From contig CM077643.1 in the NCBI GenBank assembly GCA_039707465.1, positions 47,400,605 to 47,464,604 on the forward strand: a stretch of DNA of 64,000 nucleotides, read 5' to 3'. This document shows, one piece after another, positions 10,476 to 21,898 of this stretch; the stretch's first letter is position 1; each line of letters begins with the position of its first letter. A model generated the notes under the pieces. It saw nothing but the letters and a program-made list of their open reading frames with translations, was not told the origin of the DNA and did not search any database. Position numbers and translations under genes: made by a program. The DNA is from Rhabdophis nuchalis (Eukaryota > Chordata > Lepidosauria > Squamata > Natricidae).

Positions 10476-11125
10476 TGAGAAGTCTTTACTATGAGAAGTC
10501 AGCTGAAAAACAAAATATATTCCACCAGGCATTGATAACTTTGCTATATGAACAGGAAAAAGTGGATCCTAGAACTTAATGGGAAAAACACTAGAAATAA
10601 TAGGGTCCTTGATGTTTTCTGAACGTTGGTTTCCTGCAGATATGTCATTATCAATTAAATCTACATCTGCATCTAAAACTACATTTTTAGTATTGCACTG
10701 AAACTACAAAACTCATAACGTACTAAGGATTCAACTGAGAGCCACAAAAATTCTCTTCTATTGGTATAGGAAAAGTGTATCAAATACATAATAATATATA
10801 AATAATAAATATATAATTTAAATACTCTTATCAAATCAATAATTTTGTCAATATTCTCACACCATTTATTTGCTTGAATACCAAAATAGCATTCATTATA
10901 ATTCCCACTGTATATCTCTAAATTACTTCTCATTTAAGTTTCATCTCAAATAATTTCATCATTTTTTACTAAAGAATTCTTGTTCAGTCCTTTTCATCCA
11001 CTTCCAAAACATGTTTTTAAAAAATGTTCCTTAAAAATCACTGCATTTTTCCATTTCTTTTAATCTTAAATAAGATTTGCTCTCTTTGCCTTAATTCTTT
11101 TCAACTAACTTTTTCTTTCTCTAAG
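10476..11125. other. AT-rich stretch, nothing recognised
   Basis: About 650 bases of AT-rich DNA without a clear repeat end, tRNA box or coding signal. Confidence 0.4.
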
Positions 11126-11483
11126 GGTAAAGGTACCCCTCGCACATATGTGCTAGTTGTTCCCGACTCTAGGAAGTGGTACTCATCTCCAATTCAAAGC
11201 CAAAGAGCCAGCACTGTCCGAAGACGTCTCTGTGGTCATGTGGCCATGTGGTCATGACTAAATGCCAAAGGAGCACGGAACCCTGTTACCTTCCGGAACC
11301 CTGTTACCTTCCCACCAAAGGTGGTTCCTTTTTTTCTACTTGCATTTTTTACATGCTTTCGAACTGCTAGGTTGGCAGAAGCTGGAACAAGTAATGGGAG
11401 CTCACTCTGTTATGCAGTGCTAGGGATTGGAATCACCGAATGGCTGACCTTTCTGATCGACAAGCTCAGCGTCACCACATCCC
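11126..11483 (-). mobile_element. Sauria-type SINE
   Basis: On the minus strand: a tRNA-derived head (11483 downward, with the B-box-like 'ggtgattccaatccc'), then 'cttctgccaacctagcag', then the Bov-B-like body and end 'gtgcgaggggtacctttac'. This matches what I know of Sauria SINEs of squamates, transcribed by RNA polymerase III and moved by Bov-B. An 18-bp tandem duplication, 'ggaaccctgttaccttcc' twice, lies at 11278-11313. Non-coding. Confidence 0.82.
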
Positions 11484-11770
11484 TTTTCTTTCTTTCTTTT
11501 TCTTTCTTTTTTCTTTCTCTATACAATACTATATACAATATCTTTCTCTAACCACATTTTTTCAGCACTCTCTTATACACATTTTTCTCATCCATGTTTA
11601 TATATACAGTATATATACACAGACACAAACACACACAGTTTTCTCAACCTCAAAAGTTTTAGAAACTGGGAACTTCGACTCCCAGAATTCCCCCATTACC
11701 ATGCTGGGGTATTCTGGGAATTGTTGTTCTCACATCAATTCCTTAAAGGATGAGAAAACATGCTCTATAA

Positions 11771-12142
11771 CAGTGATGGCGAACCTATGGCACGGGTGCC
11801 ACAGGTGGCACGCGGAATCATTTCTTAGGGCACGCGAGGCATTGCCCTGTCAGCTCCAGCACGCTTGTGTGTGCTGGCCAGCTGATTTAGGCCTTCTATT
11901 GAGGCTGTTTTTCACCCTCTGGAGGCTTCAGGGAAGCTCTTGAAGCCTCTGGAGGTGGGGGGGAGGCTGTTTTCACCCTCCCCAGGCTCCTAGAAAGCCT
12001 CTGGAGCCTGGGGAAGGCGAAAAAAGTGTGTCAAAAGCAGGGGGTTGTGCATATAGCATTATGGGTGTGGCACGCCCATGCACGATCTCCCTGCACTCCC
12101 CCCGCTTTTAGCACATGAGCCAAAAAAGGTTAGCCATCACTG
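11771..12142. mobile_element. hAT-like MITE 'CAGTGATGGCGAACC', TSD ctctataa
   Basis: 372 bp, sister of 8338-8708 and of nearly the same length. Perfect 8-bp duplication 'ctctataa' (11763-11770, 12143-12150). The ends 'cagtgatggcgaacctatgg' and 'ggttagccatcactg' are inverted over 15 bases. No ORF. Confidence 0.88.
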
Positions 12143-12307
12143 CTCTATAATATAGTTTTCTTCACTCTGCCAAGTAGCTTCAGCATCCTCATTCCTTCTG
12201 TCTGATTTCTATTCATCCCATTGAGAAATCAGCATATCTGCTAATATGTTTCTTACAAGAATCATATTTTCTCTTAATGTGACACCTATAAGAATCAGAC
12301 AAAACCT

Positions 12308-14263
12308 GGGAGATCGTTTCCGGCTTTGGACGCGGACGGACGTGTTCTCTACACGTCCGCCGCTGTGTTTCCTTAGCGGGCGCCTTCGGGTGCAGGGGGG
12401 GACACGAAGAGTCCCCCCCGGAAGGACGGCCTGCGGTGAGGCCCCCATCTTCTCGATCAGAAGAAATAGTAATGTGAGTGACTTATGTGAAATTTCTACG
12501 TTCAACTTTTGAAAGAGAGAAATAGGGGGGAGTTGGGAGAAACAACCCCCTGGAAAGAAAAGCGGCATTAGAGAACTAACCCCGTGAAGCGGAGAGAGTG
12601 AAAGTGACATCCGATGGATTAATTGAAAAAGGAAATGTATTGCCAAATAAGGAATTGCTGTTAAACAATGTATCCTGAGCCTTGCTACATTTAAAATTGA
12701 CTGTTTTTAAACTTTTACTTTCTTCACCGCCGCCAGCAGGGTGGAAAGATGGCATTTCTTTGTTCCCAGATGGAACTTTTCCTTTTGAAAACAAGCATTC
12801 CTCCTTTTTAACAAACTAAATGAGATTAAATTCAAAATAAATATAAGAGGGCTTGCTCTAGTGACTTTCAGTGTTTTCTTCCTTTGTGAAGCCTTCTATT
12901 TTTGTTTGGAAAATTATATTTCACTTTTCTCTCTGGAGATCGCAAACTTAATTTGAACTACCATTGCTTTTGTCTCGGACTTCACGGACTGCCTGCCCTA
13001 CAGCGCCATTTTTTTTCTTTCTTTATATTAACATCTAAAACTTTAATTATGGCATCGAGAAAGCCTCCTTCTGGGAAATCAAGCTCTGCACCAGCATCTA
13101 CAAAGCCCAGTCCAACCTCACAACCAAAGATTACAGCTTTACTTCAGAGAGAAACAGAAGCAGAGGATCCCAAGCCAACAACTACAGAGGAGATGTTTAA
13201 AAAAATAATGAATGAAATACAACAAATTCGGAAAGACAATTTAAGTACAAGACTGGAACTTTTGGAGGCACAAAGAGAAATAACAAATAATAAGCAAAGA
13301 ATTGAGGGGCTGGAGGTGGGGGCAGTTGGGATGGGGGAAGAGATAAAAGATTTAAGAAGGAAATTACAGATATTACCGGCCAAATGTCTAGAATTGATTT
13401 TGAATGTATGTCTTTCTTTTTAAGATTTCAGAATGTTCCAGAAGCTGATAATGAGAATTTAAGAGATTTAATGGCTACAATTTTAGCGGATTACACTAAA
13501 AAAAAATAAGGAACTTATTTGGGGGGACATTGATCTGATTTACAGAATTAATTCAGCATATGCCAGAATAAATGATGTACCCAGAGAGATACATATTAAA
13601 TTTATAAGAAGGTCAACAAGGGATGAGATACTGAGAGCACAAAGAGTGGGGCCTTTGATATAGCAGCAAAATGAGGTGGCCATACTGAAGCAGATCCCTA
13701 AAAAAATACGAGATATAAGAAGGAAGTATTCCTTCCTATCAAAAAAATTACATAAAAAGGGGGCGTGGTTCAAGTGGTTGATGCCCGAAGGGATGCTGGT
13801 ATTCTGGGAGGGAGGAAGAGTTAGAATGAAAACAGTGGAAGAGGCGGAGAATTTTCTTAACAAACATTCCTCAATCCTGGATGATGACGATATGGGAACG
13901 GGAGGGGCCACGGCTCCGCCTACTGGAGGGGTGGAGGAGAAAGAAACAATAGCAAAGAGGCTCAGATCACAAAAATAACTTTTTTTTCCTTTTTTTGATG
14001 TATGGTAATTCCTGTATGGATGTTAATAGAAACAAAGTAATTGAATGTATGAAAATTTACTTTTGATTATGAAACTTATGATTTAAAATGTATGTACCCC
14101 TTCCTATTTTTATTACTTCCTAATGGAACTTACTTAAGAAGACTCGGAGGCAGTCACCAACCCCGATGTGGAAGCTCTAAAATATTGTTAAAATACCTTA
14201 CCTACCCCTTTCCTTTTATAAAATGTTAAAACTAATAAAAAATTATTTCAAAAAAAAAAAAAA
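12308..14263 (+). mobile_element. L1-type retrotransposon with ORF1 only (half-L1-like), complete insertion
   Basis: A 1,956-bp insertion bounded by a perfect 17-bp target duplication 'agaatcagacaaaacct' (12291-12307 and 14264-14280) and ending in a run of about 14 A. It has a GC- and CpG-rich 5' end (12310-12440), a 5' untranslated region of about 740 bp, one L1-type ORF1 (13049-13978, decayed), and about 270 bp of 3' sequence. There is no endonuclease or reverse transcriptase. Because both duplications and the tail are present, ORF2 is absent from the inserted molecule itself, not lost by truncation. It must have used the enzyme of a full L1. Confidence 0.87.
13049..13978 (+). pseudogene. 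L1-type ORF1 (RNA-binding chaperone), decayed
   Basis: About 310 codons. The chosen start (MASRKPP, 13049) follows an A-rich leader. The N-terminal 60 residues are Ser/Pro/Lys-rich, followed by a coiled coil (about residues 50-110: 'EEMFKKIMNEIQQIRKDN', 'RLELLEAQREITNNKQRIEG'). The RRM-like domain begins 'LRFQNVPEADNENLRDLMA' and the C-terminal domain includes 'RRSTRDEILRAQRVG' and 'MPEGMLVFWEGGRVRM'. ORF1p normally trimerises and coats L1 RNA. Breaks: a frameshift near 13370, another at the A-run 13499-13507, and a TAG stop at 13661. It is too decayed to act but clearly once coded. Confidence 0.85.
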
Positions 14264-14661
14264 AGAATCAGACAAAACCTCAGTTGTACTGCCATGGATA
14301 CCATATTGATTTTTTTATACCCTGCAGACCCCACTGAACTTTTACAGTTAATGGTAGAACTTCTGCTTCCCAGACCATGAAGGCAGGAAATGGCAGGGAC
14401 CATCTCTGTAGTGTTAAAAGTGAACAATGCGTTTCAAAATGTTTAACAAACACCCCAGTGGGGAAGATCACTAAATGTCACTGCTTGGTTTGCTGAACAG
14501 TCACTTTTATTGCTGGGCAGTTTTGAGACCCTGCATGCCATTCTGATGCTTTTGACGTTCAAGTTACTTTGGACCACTTTTGAAAAGAGTTCTCTTCCAT
14601 CAACTGCAGAGTAGGAAACTATCAGCATTCTAGATGGTCCCAATTTACAATTCATAATCCT

Positions 14662-14886
14662 CAGCAGTGGGTTTCACATTTTGTTACCACTGGTTCATCC
14701 CATGTGCGTCCCTTCTGCAAATGTACCTGCCTTCCACGCATGTGCTTTGCTCATGCACGTGCCATCCATGCATGCACCTGGCCTCAAAAACATGCCTAAA
14801 TAGGATGGGATGGGTGGACCAGCCCACCCACAATTTTCGCTACCGGTTCAGGCGAACCGGTCTGAACCAGCTGAATACCACCTCTG
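14662..14886. mobile_element. hAT-like MITE, TSD ataatcct
   Basis: 225 bp. The left end 'cagcagtgggtttcac' and right end 'taccacctctg' are roughly inverted. Perfect 8-bp duplication 'ataatcct' (14654-14661, 14887-14894). The right half contains the short palindrome 'accggttcaggcgaaccggt' seen in several MITEs here. Confidence 0.75.
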
Positions 14887-14894
14887 ATAATCCT

Positions 14895-15503
14895 GAGTAG
14901 CATGCATATGTAGTGATGAAGCCTATTAGGAACATCAATATCTGGATTACCACAGGATTCTCCCTGCCCTAAACTACAGTGTGACTTGTTTTTGACTTAA
15001 TACGTTACGTGCACTTAATCATTAGGGCTTATAAATTGGGATACAAGGCTCAGCATGTTGCACAAATTGGTTGAATAAAACATGAATGAGCACACTGTGG
15101 TTTAGTGGGATGTAGGAATCCTGTTTCTCTACATGTTGTGGGGCTGTGCTTTAGTTACACCAAAGGGGTGGCCAGAGCAACCCGGTGTAGATGACAAAGC
15201 CAGTAGTGCTTTGACTTGACTTTTCAGGGCTCCCTAGTAAGGGCCATCTGATGAAAGTAACTGGCGGTGATCTGGACTAATCTCAGCAATCAGGCCCATC
15301 AGCTACTTACTATCTTGACCTCTCATAATATTCAGAAACTGTATCAACATGGATGTTGTAATGGTTATGGTAAGTGGTTTCCAATTTTGCTACCAGATGT
15401 TAAAATACATAAAACACTTTTTTGGGAGGATCAGTATCCTTACATCTAAGGACCAGATGACATAGGTGCACATCCAGTGCACATACTGTGTAGAGTGGTG
15501 CAG
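14895..15503. other. No gene or clear repeat recognised
   Basis: About 600 bases of mixed sequence with no TIR, SINE box or coding pattern that I can support. Confidence 0.4.
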
Positions 15504-15598
15504 ACTATTTTGTTTTAAATAAAAATTTACCAACAAAGAAATAAAGGGGGACTAGTATATTTATTTGTCGGTAAATTTAAATTTAACACAAAAATAGT
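15504..15598. repeat. 95-bp imperfect palindrome
   Basis: Arms of about 41 bp (15504-15544 and 15558-15598) begin 'actattttgttttaaat' and return as the complement of 'atttaacacaaaaatagt'. The loop is 13 bp. No target duplication is seen, so it may be a small fold-back element or a chance AT-rich hairpin. Confidence 0.7.
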
Positions 15599-15599
15599 T

Positions 15600-18090
15600 T
15601 GTTGTGGAAGCAACTGCCTGCAAATACTCCTGGATTGGAGCTGAAAGACGAAAGCGGAAGCAGTATGCCCCGTCCCATATTTGGGTAGCCCTGACAGACC
15701 AATCTCATGGGAAAAACACTGCGTGGTGCAGACTGTTAGTTAAGAAGGGTAGCAAAGATCAGGAATAGGACTAAGCCTCATCCTGACTCCACCCACCCTT
15801 TTATGCATTCATTCACAATCTTGGCATTTTTTGAGAGAGAGAGAGTGCTTATTGTATAGGATCGTCTTTTTAACTAGGCAGCTATGTTACAGCACAGAAT
15901 ACCCCTTTTTATTTTTATGGACAACATTGCAAATGCATTTGGATCAGGGCCTCCATACGTAGCCCAAGATTTATTGCTTTATTTTTTAACCCCACAGCAG
16001 ACACCAGCAACACGATTAACAGATTAAGCAGCTACACAAAAGGCAGCTATGCTTTTGTCCCAAACATTTGCAGTCCTACCTCATCCTGCCCCACGTGTCC
16101 ACCCTTTTCACTTCACTGGAACATCTGGTCATTAAATAATAACAGAAACATTTGCAGATTTAAAAAGAGGAGTGGGTTTATGGTGTTTCCTTTTTTATTT
16201 TTGCTTTGTTTTGGGGAGGATCTACATATAAGAAATGTGGGAAACAAAATTTGAAACCAAACTTTTGCCAACCAATAAATATTTTATAAGGCTTCATGCC
16301 AAAATAGATTTGAAAGGGGAGTAAATGATGAAGGGATGATCTCTTGTTAATAAATCCTAATTCCTGATTAAAGAAAGAAAAGGAAGCCATCTTGAATCTT
16401 ACAGGTATGAGGGGTACTTTTGAAGGGTTTCGACATTGGAGGGGGCCCCCCTCCAATACCAGAGTGATATTTGTTTTAATGGGAGCTGATAAAGAGGAGA
16501 GAGAAAAATGAGAATTCGCAAATGCTTTATACCTCTGCCCAGACAGCTAGCTAGCTAGCTAAATAAATAAATAAACTGCATCTGTTTAGATCATTATTGA
16601 CACTGAAGATGACTCTTGAACAGATTGCATAACTGTTGCCTAACTAATGTGCCCAAGTGTGGCACTAATTTAATTTTAATTTTACAGTGCTAGTTTGTCT
16701 AAGATCCACCCCAGCTGGCTGGTGCCCATCATCTGTCAACAGAACTAAGCCATGCTGGGCTAAGTCAGGATTATAAATGAAGAGCTGCCATGTGCGCTAA
16801 ATCTTCTTATTTGACTAGCCTGGAAGGTATGTGGTTGGAAAATTTGATTGGCAGCTCCCTTCATTCTGGCAATTGACTTTGAAGGCCTCTGTCCTATTGG
16901 TCCTTTCAGGACAACTCAGTAGCTGTATTGAGTGTCACCTGCTGATTCCAGCACGTGCCTGACCTTTGAACCCACCCCCCTCCCCTTCCCAGCTTCTTTT
17001 TCTCCCCCCCGACTTGTTTGGTTACCAGCTCCAAGGCTGCTTCGGTAGCTCTGGTGGCACGTGGAGCCTATGGGGCATATGGCTGGCTAGTTGCACGCAG
17101 AATGGGATAAACTGAAGCCAAACAGCCTCGCTCTGTTATCATAGCAGATGGGGGAAGCGTGGCATTCAATATTTAGACAGATGCCACCTCCTTATTCCAC
17201 CTGTCTGGAACTTGGACATTGTACAGCTTGAACTGTCTGCCTCATTATTAAAGAGACAAAGGGTGTCTTTATGGAGTGCTACCCAGAGCATCCTATTGAC
17301 AGAGGATGCACAGATATTAATTGCTGACCCTCTCAATAAAAACTCAGAAACATCTTTGCGATGACAAAAGAGGAACACGCAATGTGCCCAGCTGCTTTTC
17401 CCGGTTGTTCACGAGACTGGTTTCTGCGCTGAGTTAAATGTGGAGCGAAGGAAGGAGCGGCTTTTTAAAATATTGTCAGAATTATTATTATTATCCTTGC
17501 ACTCTTATTATTTTTTATTATTACAATTATAAAATCACATTTGAAAATGACTGTAAAGTTCCTGCCATTAAAAAGCCCAATCGTTCCATCTAATAATCAC
17601 AGCTCTATTGTGTCGTGCCCTTTCTTGCAAATTTGCTCTTTGCTTCCCAGTAGTCAACAGTTCTTTTAAACAGCCAGAAGCTGGAAAAACACACTTTGCA
17701 AGGGTGCTATTATATTCTGCATATTTTTACACAACACTTTATGCCTTTCCTTCTTCAGCTTTGTTTAAAAGAAAAAGAAGAAGAAAAGTAACAAGATTTT
17801 TTTAGAAAACAGAAAAGGAAAAAGGGACAGAACAAAGGCTATCTGGTTATTTGGGTTCTGTATTTTTTGTTTAAGTTCTGAAAAATGACAAGGGAAATTA
17901 GAGGACTATGTAAAATATAAAATGATAAAATGTCAAAATTAATTTATACCCTCCCATAGTTTCCTAATGATCCCTAGGAGATCAACAGACCAAACAGCTT
18001 TGAGTCTCCCAACCTCTAAATGGAATATCCAATTCTTCTTTGGGTCTTTTCATTTATTATTTACGATGTCCAGGGACAGATCTCCTCAAC
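15600..18090. other. Low-repeat region, possible conserved non-coding DNA
   Basis: About 2.5 kb with little recognisable transposon sequence. It has a short AGCT/AAAT simple repeat at 16545-16576, TTA-type runs near 17480-17520 and a C-rich patch at 16972-17010. From 16640 to 17460 the composition is balanced, with many E-box-like and TAAT-type words. No coding frame is convincing. Confidence 0.4.
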
Positions 18091-18224
18091 CAGGGGTCTG
18101 CAAAGTCGGCTCTTTTAAGACTGGTGGACTTCAACTCCCAGAATTCCCCAGCCAGCCTAGCTGGCTGGGGAATTCTGGGAGTTGAAGTCCACCAGTCTTA
18201 AAAGAGCCGACTTTGCAGACCCCT
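18091..18224. mobile_element. Palindromic hAT-like MITE, no clear TSD
   Basis: 134 bp, same family as 7437-7562. Both arms are nearly perfect ('caggggtctgcaaagtcgg' inverted at the right). The final CTG of the right end is altered and the flanks (tcctcaac / aaacaata) do not match, so the right edge has changed since insertion. Confidence 0.78.
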
Positions 18225-18663
18225 AAACAATAAGCAGATTTCATAGAACCTGAAAAGTCTCTGTGAGGAGACTACACTAGGAGTTCCTGAAAGCCAGGCA
18301 AGTGAGTCCATCACTATAACCAAGAATTGCCTGCTAAGCCTTCATAACTTCAGAAAGCTCATGAGTAAACAGACTAAAACATAGAAGCACTTGACTTTGT
18401 GGGGAAATACTTTTGGAAGAACTCAACTCAAAAATCAAGGAACACCTCAATAATTTTGCTAGATCAGAACAGTGGTGACATTTTTTTTTTTACTACCGGT
18501 TCTGTGGGTGTGGCTTGGTGGGCATGGCTTGGTGGGCGTGGCAGGGGAAGGATACTGCAAAATCTCCATTCTTACCCCACGCTGGGGCCAGCCAGAGGTG
18601 GCATTTGCTGTTTCTCTGAACTACTCAAAATTTCTGCTAACAGTTCTCCAGAGCCTTTAACAG

Positions 18664-18835
<172 letters not shown>

Positions 18836-19014
18836 TTTAATTTTGTATACCGCGTCTTCTCCCCAAGGGGACTCGGAGCGGTGCACAGGGAAATTAAAAC
18901 ATATAAAATATATACAAACAATAAATACAATAGATAAAAGCAGATTAAATTGATCGTCCCTGCGCTAAAAACCCCCATTAAAACTAAATTCCCTAAACAC
19001 CCCAAAGGTAGAGA

Positions 19015-19650
19015 CTAACCAAGGCCGACCAAGCAGAAAAAGTGTGTTTTCAGTTTTTGACGGAAGGAGCGGAGGTCCGTAGTTGTTCTAATGTCGGGGG
19101 GGAGGTCGTTCCAGAGGGCTGGGCCCGCCACAGAGAAGGCCCTTCCCCTGGGCGTCGCCCGCTGACACAGTCTAGCGGACGGCACCCTGAGAAGTCCCTC
19201 TCTGTGGGAGCGGATCGGCCGTGAGAATGTATGGGGCAGGATCCGATCCCGCAGATAGCTAGGTCCCGAGCCATGGAGCGTTTTGAAGATGACAACCAAC
19301 ACCTTGAAGCGCACCCGAAAGACGACAGGCAGCAAGTGCAGCTCGCGCAAGAGCGGTGTTATATGGGCGTACCTTGCGGTCCCCATTATTGCTCGCGCGG
19401 CTGCATTCTGGACCAGCTGAAGTCTTCGGGTGCACCTCAAGGGGAGCCCCATGTAGAGAGAGTTACAATAGTCCAGTCGGGATGTCACGAGAGCATGAGT
19501 GACTGTGCAAAGGGCATCCCGATCCAATAGGGGGCGCAACTGGTGTACCAGGCGAACCTGGTAAAACGCCCTCCTGGCCACGGCTGTCACTTGATCTTCC
19601 ATGGACAGCCGGGTATCCAGGAGGACACCCAAGTTGCGCGCCCCATCCAC
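19015..19650 (-). CDS. L2 LINE ORF2 C-terminal region, open
   Basis: 211 codons, from 'MDGARNLGVLLDTRLSMEDQ' through 'RLDYCNSLYMGLP' and 'LQLVQNAAARAIMG' to 'PALWNDLPPDIRTTTDLRSF'. All residues lie downstream of the RT catalytic boxes, which were lost by 5' truncation; the methionine at 19650 is internal. No stop or frameshift, so the insertion is recent, but it can make no active enzyme. Confidence 0.82.
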   Translation of the reverse strand: MDGARNLGVLLDTRLSMEDQVTAVARRAFYQVRLVHQLRPLLDRDALCTVTHALVTSRLDYCNSLYMGLPLRCTRRLQLVQNAAARAIMGTARYAHITPLLRELHLLPVVFRVRFKVLVVIFKTLHGSGPSYLRDRILPHTFSRPIRSHREGLLRVPSARLCQRATPRGRAFSVAGPALWNDLPPDIRTTTDLRSFRQKLKTHFFCLVGLG

Positions 19651-19734
19651 AGGGGCAGTCAGAACCTGCTGGATTTCACCCTTGGATCAGACCTAGGCCC
19701 ATCTAACTCACATTCCATGTCACCTAGTAAACTA

Positions 19735-20450
19735 TCAGATATCTATTTTTATTTTATTTATTTAATTTGTCAAACAGAAACAAAAACAGGAATAATATAA
19801 AAATACAATGACATTACTGCACTTATGCATGCCCCCTCTACAGACCTCTTAAGTGCGAAGTAAGGTTCACGGAAGTCCATTTGCGACTAAAACTGTGAAA
19901 ATGTGTAGATGAGACAACTGAATCAGTTAGAGCATTCCAGACTTGACAACTCTATTACAAAAATCATATTTTTACAGTCAAATTTAGTTCGATTTATATT
20001 GAATTTAAAGCGGTATTATTGCGATTAAAACAGAAAAGTCATTTACAGGTAAAACGTTACTATGTATAATTTTGTATGTAATAACCAAGTCTGACTGCAA
20101 GCGACACAGTTCCAAGTTATTCCAAGTAATCAAGAATTTCAAGCCTAGTAGCATAGGGAATTCTATTATGTACAGAAGAGTGCAAAACTTTTCTCATTCG
20201 AACCCACTCGATTGTATTAATGTCAGATATACGGTAGGGATTCCAAACAGTTGAACCGTCCTCTAAGATTGGTCTAGTGCAGGGGTCTGCAAAGTTGGCT
20301 CTTTTAAGACTGGTGGACTTCAACTCCCAGAACTCTGGGAGTTGAAGTTCACCAGTCTTAAAACAGCCAACTTTGCAGACCCCTGGTCTAATGTAAGTTT
20401 TATAAGCTCTACTTACTCCTATGCAGGACAGTGAACTGAAGCTTAAGTGA
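19735..20450 (-). mobile_element. CR1-group LINE 3' region, old, interrupted by a MITE
   Basis: Minus-strand coding remnant 'YIRPILEDGSTVWNPYRISDINTIEWV..RKVLHSSVHNRIPYATRLEILD' (about 20120-20430, with a MITE inside). The 3' end near 19740-19760 is AT-rich. The family recurs at 31085-31790 and 61509-62155. The clade is unresolved within the CR1/Jockey-like group. Many stops; dead. Confidence 0.7.
20280..20385. mobile_element. Palindromic hAT-like MITE inside a LINE, TSD gtctagtg/gtctaatg
   Basis: 106 bp, a short version of the CAGGGGTCTGCAAAG family with the loop region deleted. The flanks match at 7 of 8 bases. The surrounding LINE sequence continues on both sides, which dates this insertion after the LINE. 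Confidence 0.83.
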
Positions 20451-21098
20451 TTCAGATTCATCATCTGAATCTGAGTACTGGTTTTGAGATTGAGACATAC
20501 AATTTTCAAGAGTAGCTAGATACTGAAGTAACCTTTGGATTAGGTTCACCTTGTTGTCACATGTTCTGATTTCCATGTTTTTCTTTTATTCTGTTCTGGA
20601 GTCTTCCATCTTTTAACTGATTAGGTATCCCAATTTCTCAACTTATTTATTTAGATCTAGATCTAGCTTTGTTTGTTGCTTACTCTGGAACCACAACACA
20701 TTCAATCTGGTGCTATAGCCACCAACACTCTGGCTTATTAAATAAATGTTTGGCGTAAAACAATACTTCTCTAGAGAAAAGATCAAAGCTTCTTCAAAAA
20801 GCTTAGAGTACAAAGTTCCACAGAATAGTGTCAAAATTACCAAAGGATATGTTGGATTCCCACTATTGTAAGTGGAAGGAAATATCCAAATTTAGAAGAA
20901 CAGGTCCTATTGTAGGAGGCCAGCTTGGCTAAAGTCTGAAGTTAGAAAGTGGTAGAAGAGATAGTAGTAAGGTGAGGCTAAAGATCCATTCTATCCCAAG
21001 ACAGACTGCATTTCTGCTATGTAAACCAAGATTTACTCTAAAGTTGAACTTTCTCACTGGGATACAAGAGAGGGGAGAGAGAGAAGAGCAAGCTTACA
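20451..21098. other. No feature recognised
   Basis: About 650 bases between the old LINE and the 5' edge of CR1 copy B. No repeat end or reading frame that I can support. Confidence 0.4.
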
Positions 21099-21898
21099 AC
21101 CAAGCAGAGGAAGTGGATGTACTTTTTGCTAACCAGCTAACTAAGGTATGTAGGAAGCACACTGCAATAGTAATGGGAGATTTTAACTACCCTGACATCA
21201 ATTGGGAAACAAACTCTGCACCAAGTGGAAGATCCAACAGGTTCCTAACAAATCTAGCAGACAACTTTGTTTCCCAAAAGGTAGAGAAGGGAACAAGGGG
21301 ATCAGCAATATTGGACTTAATTCTCACTAACAGAGAGGAAATGATAGAAGGTGTAGAAGCTACAGGAACTTTGGGGGCAAGCGATCATGAAATACTGGAA
21401 TTCAACATTATGCAAACAAAAGTAGTTGAACAAAGTCAAACTAGAGTCTTAGACTTCAAGAGAGCTAATTTCAATAAACTCAGAGAGAGCTTGGGAAGGA
21501 TTCCATGGATGAGAATCCTCAAGGGGAAAACAACTCAAGAAGCTTGGGAAATTTTGAAAAATGAGATTATAAAAGCCCAGTCCAGCGCAATACCAATGAA
21601 GAAGAAAAATAACAGTTCCCAAAAGAAGCCAGCATGGCTGCATAAAGAACTCTCTGACAAATTGAAAGACAAAAAGGATAAATATAAAAAGTGGAAAAAG
21701 GGGGACATAACCAAGGCAAAATATCAGCAAATAGCCCGAGCCTGTAAAGATGAAGTGAGGAAAGCTAAGGCTCACAATGAAGAAAGGCTTGCCAAAAAAG
21801 TAAAAAATAACAAAAAAGCTTCTTCCAACATGTTAAAAATAAGAAAAAAGTTAAGGAAACAATTGGTCCACTGCTGGGAGAAAATGGCAAGAAGATGA
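20972..21898 (+). pseudogene. CR1 ORF2 copy B, first frame (endonuclease end and linker)
   Basis: An open frame of 308 codons, of which the first 43 or so, before 'NQAEEVDVLFANQL', are flanking DNA and not CR1. CR1 content: endonuclease end with 'VMGDFNYPDINW' and 'GASDHEI', then the Lys-rich linker. At 21812 the A-run has six A where copy A has seven, so the frame departs after 'KVKNNKK' into 'ASSNMLKIRKK' and stops at 21896. The copy is therefore broken just before the reverse transcriptase. Confidence 0.87.

Noticed and set aside
12209..12646. 145-codon minus-strand frame over the 5' end of the half-L1
   Set aside because: Crosses the insertion boundary at 12308 and runs antisense to the element; CpG-rich sequence tends to give long chance frames.
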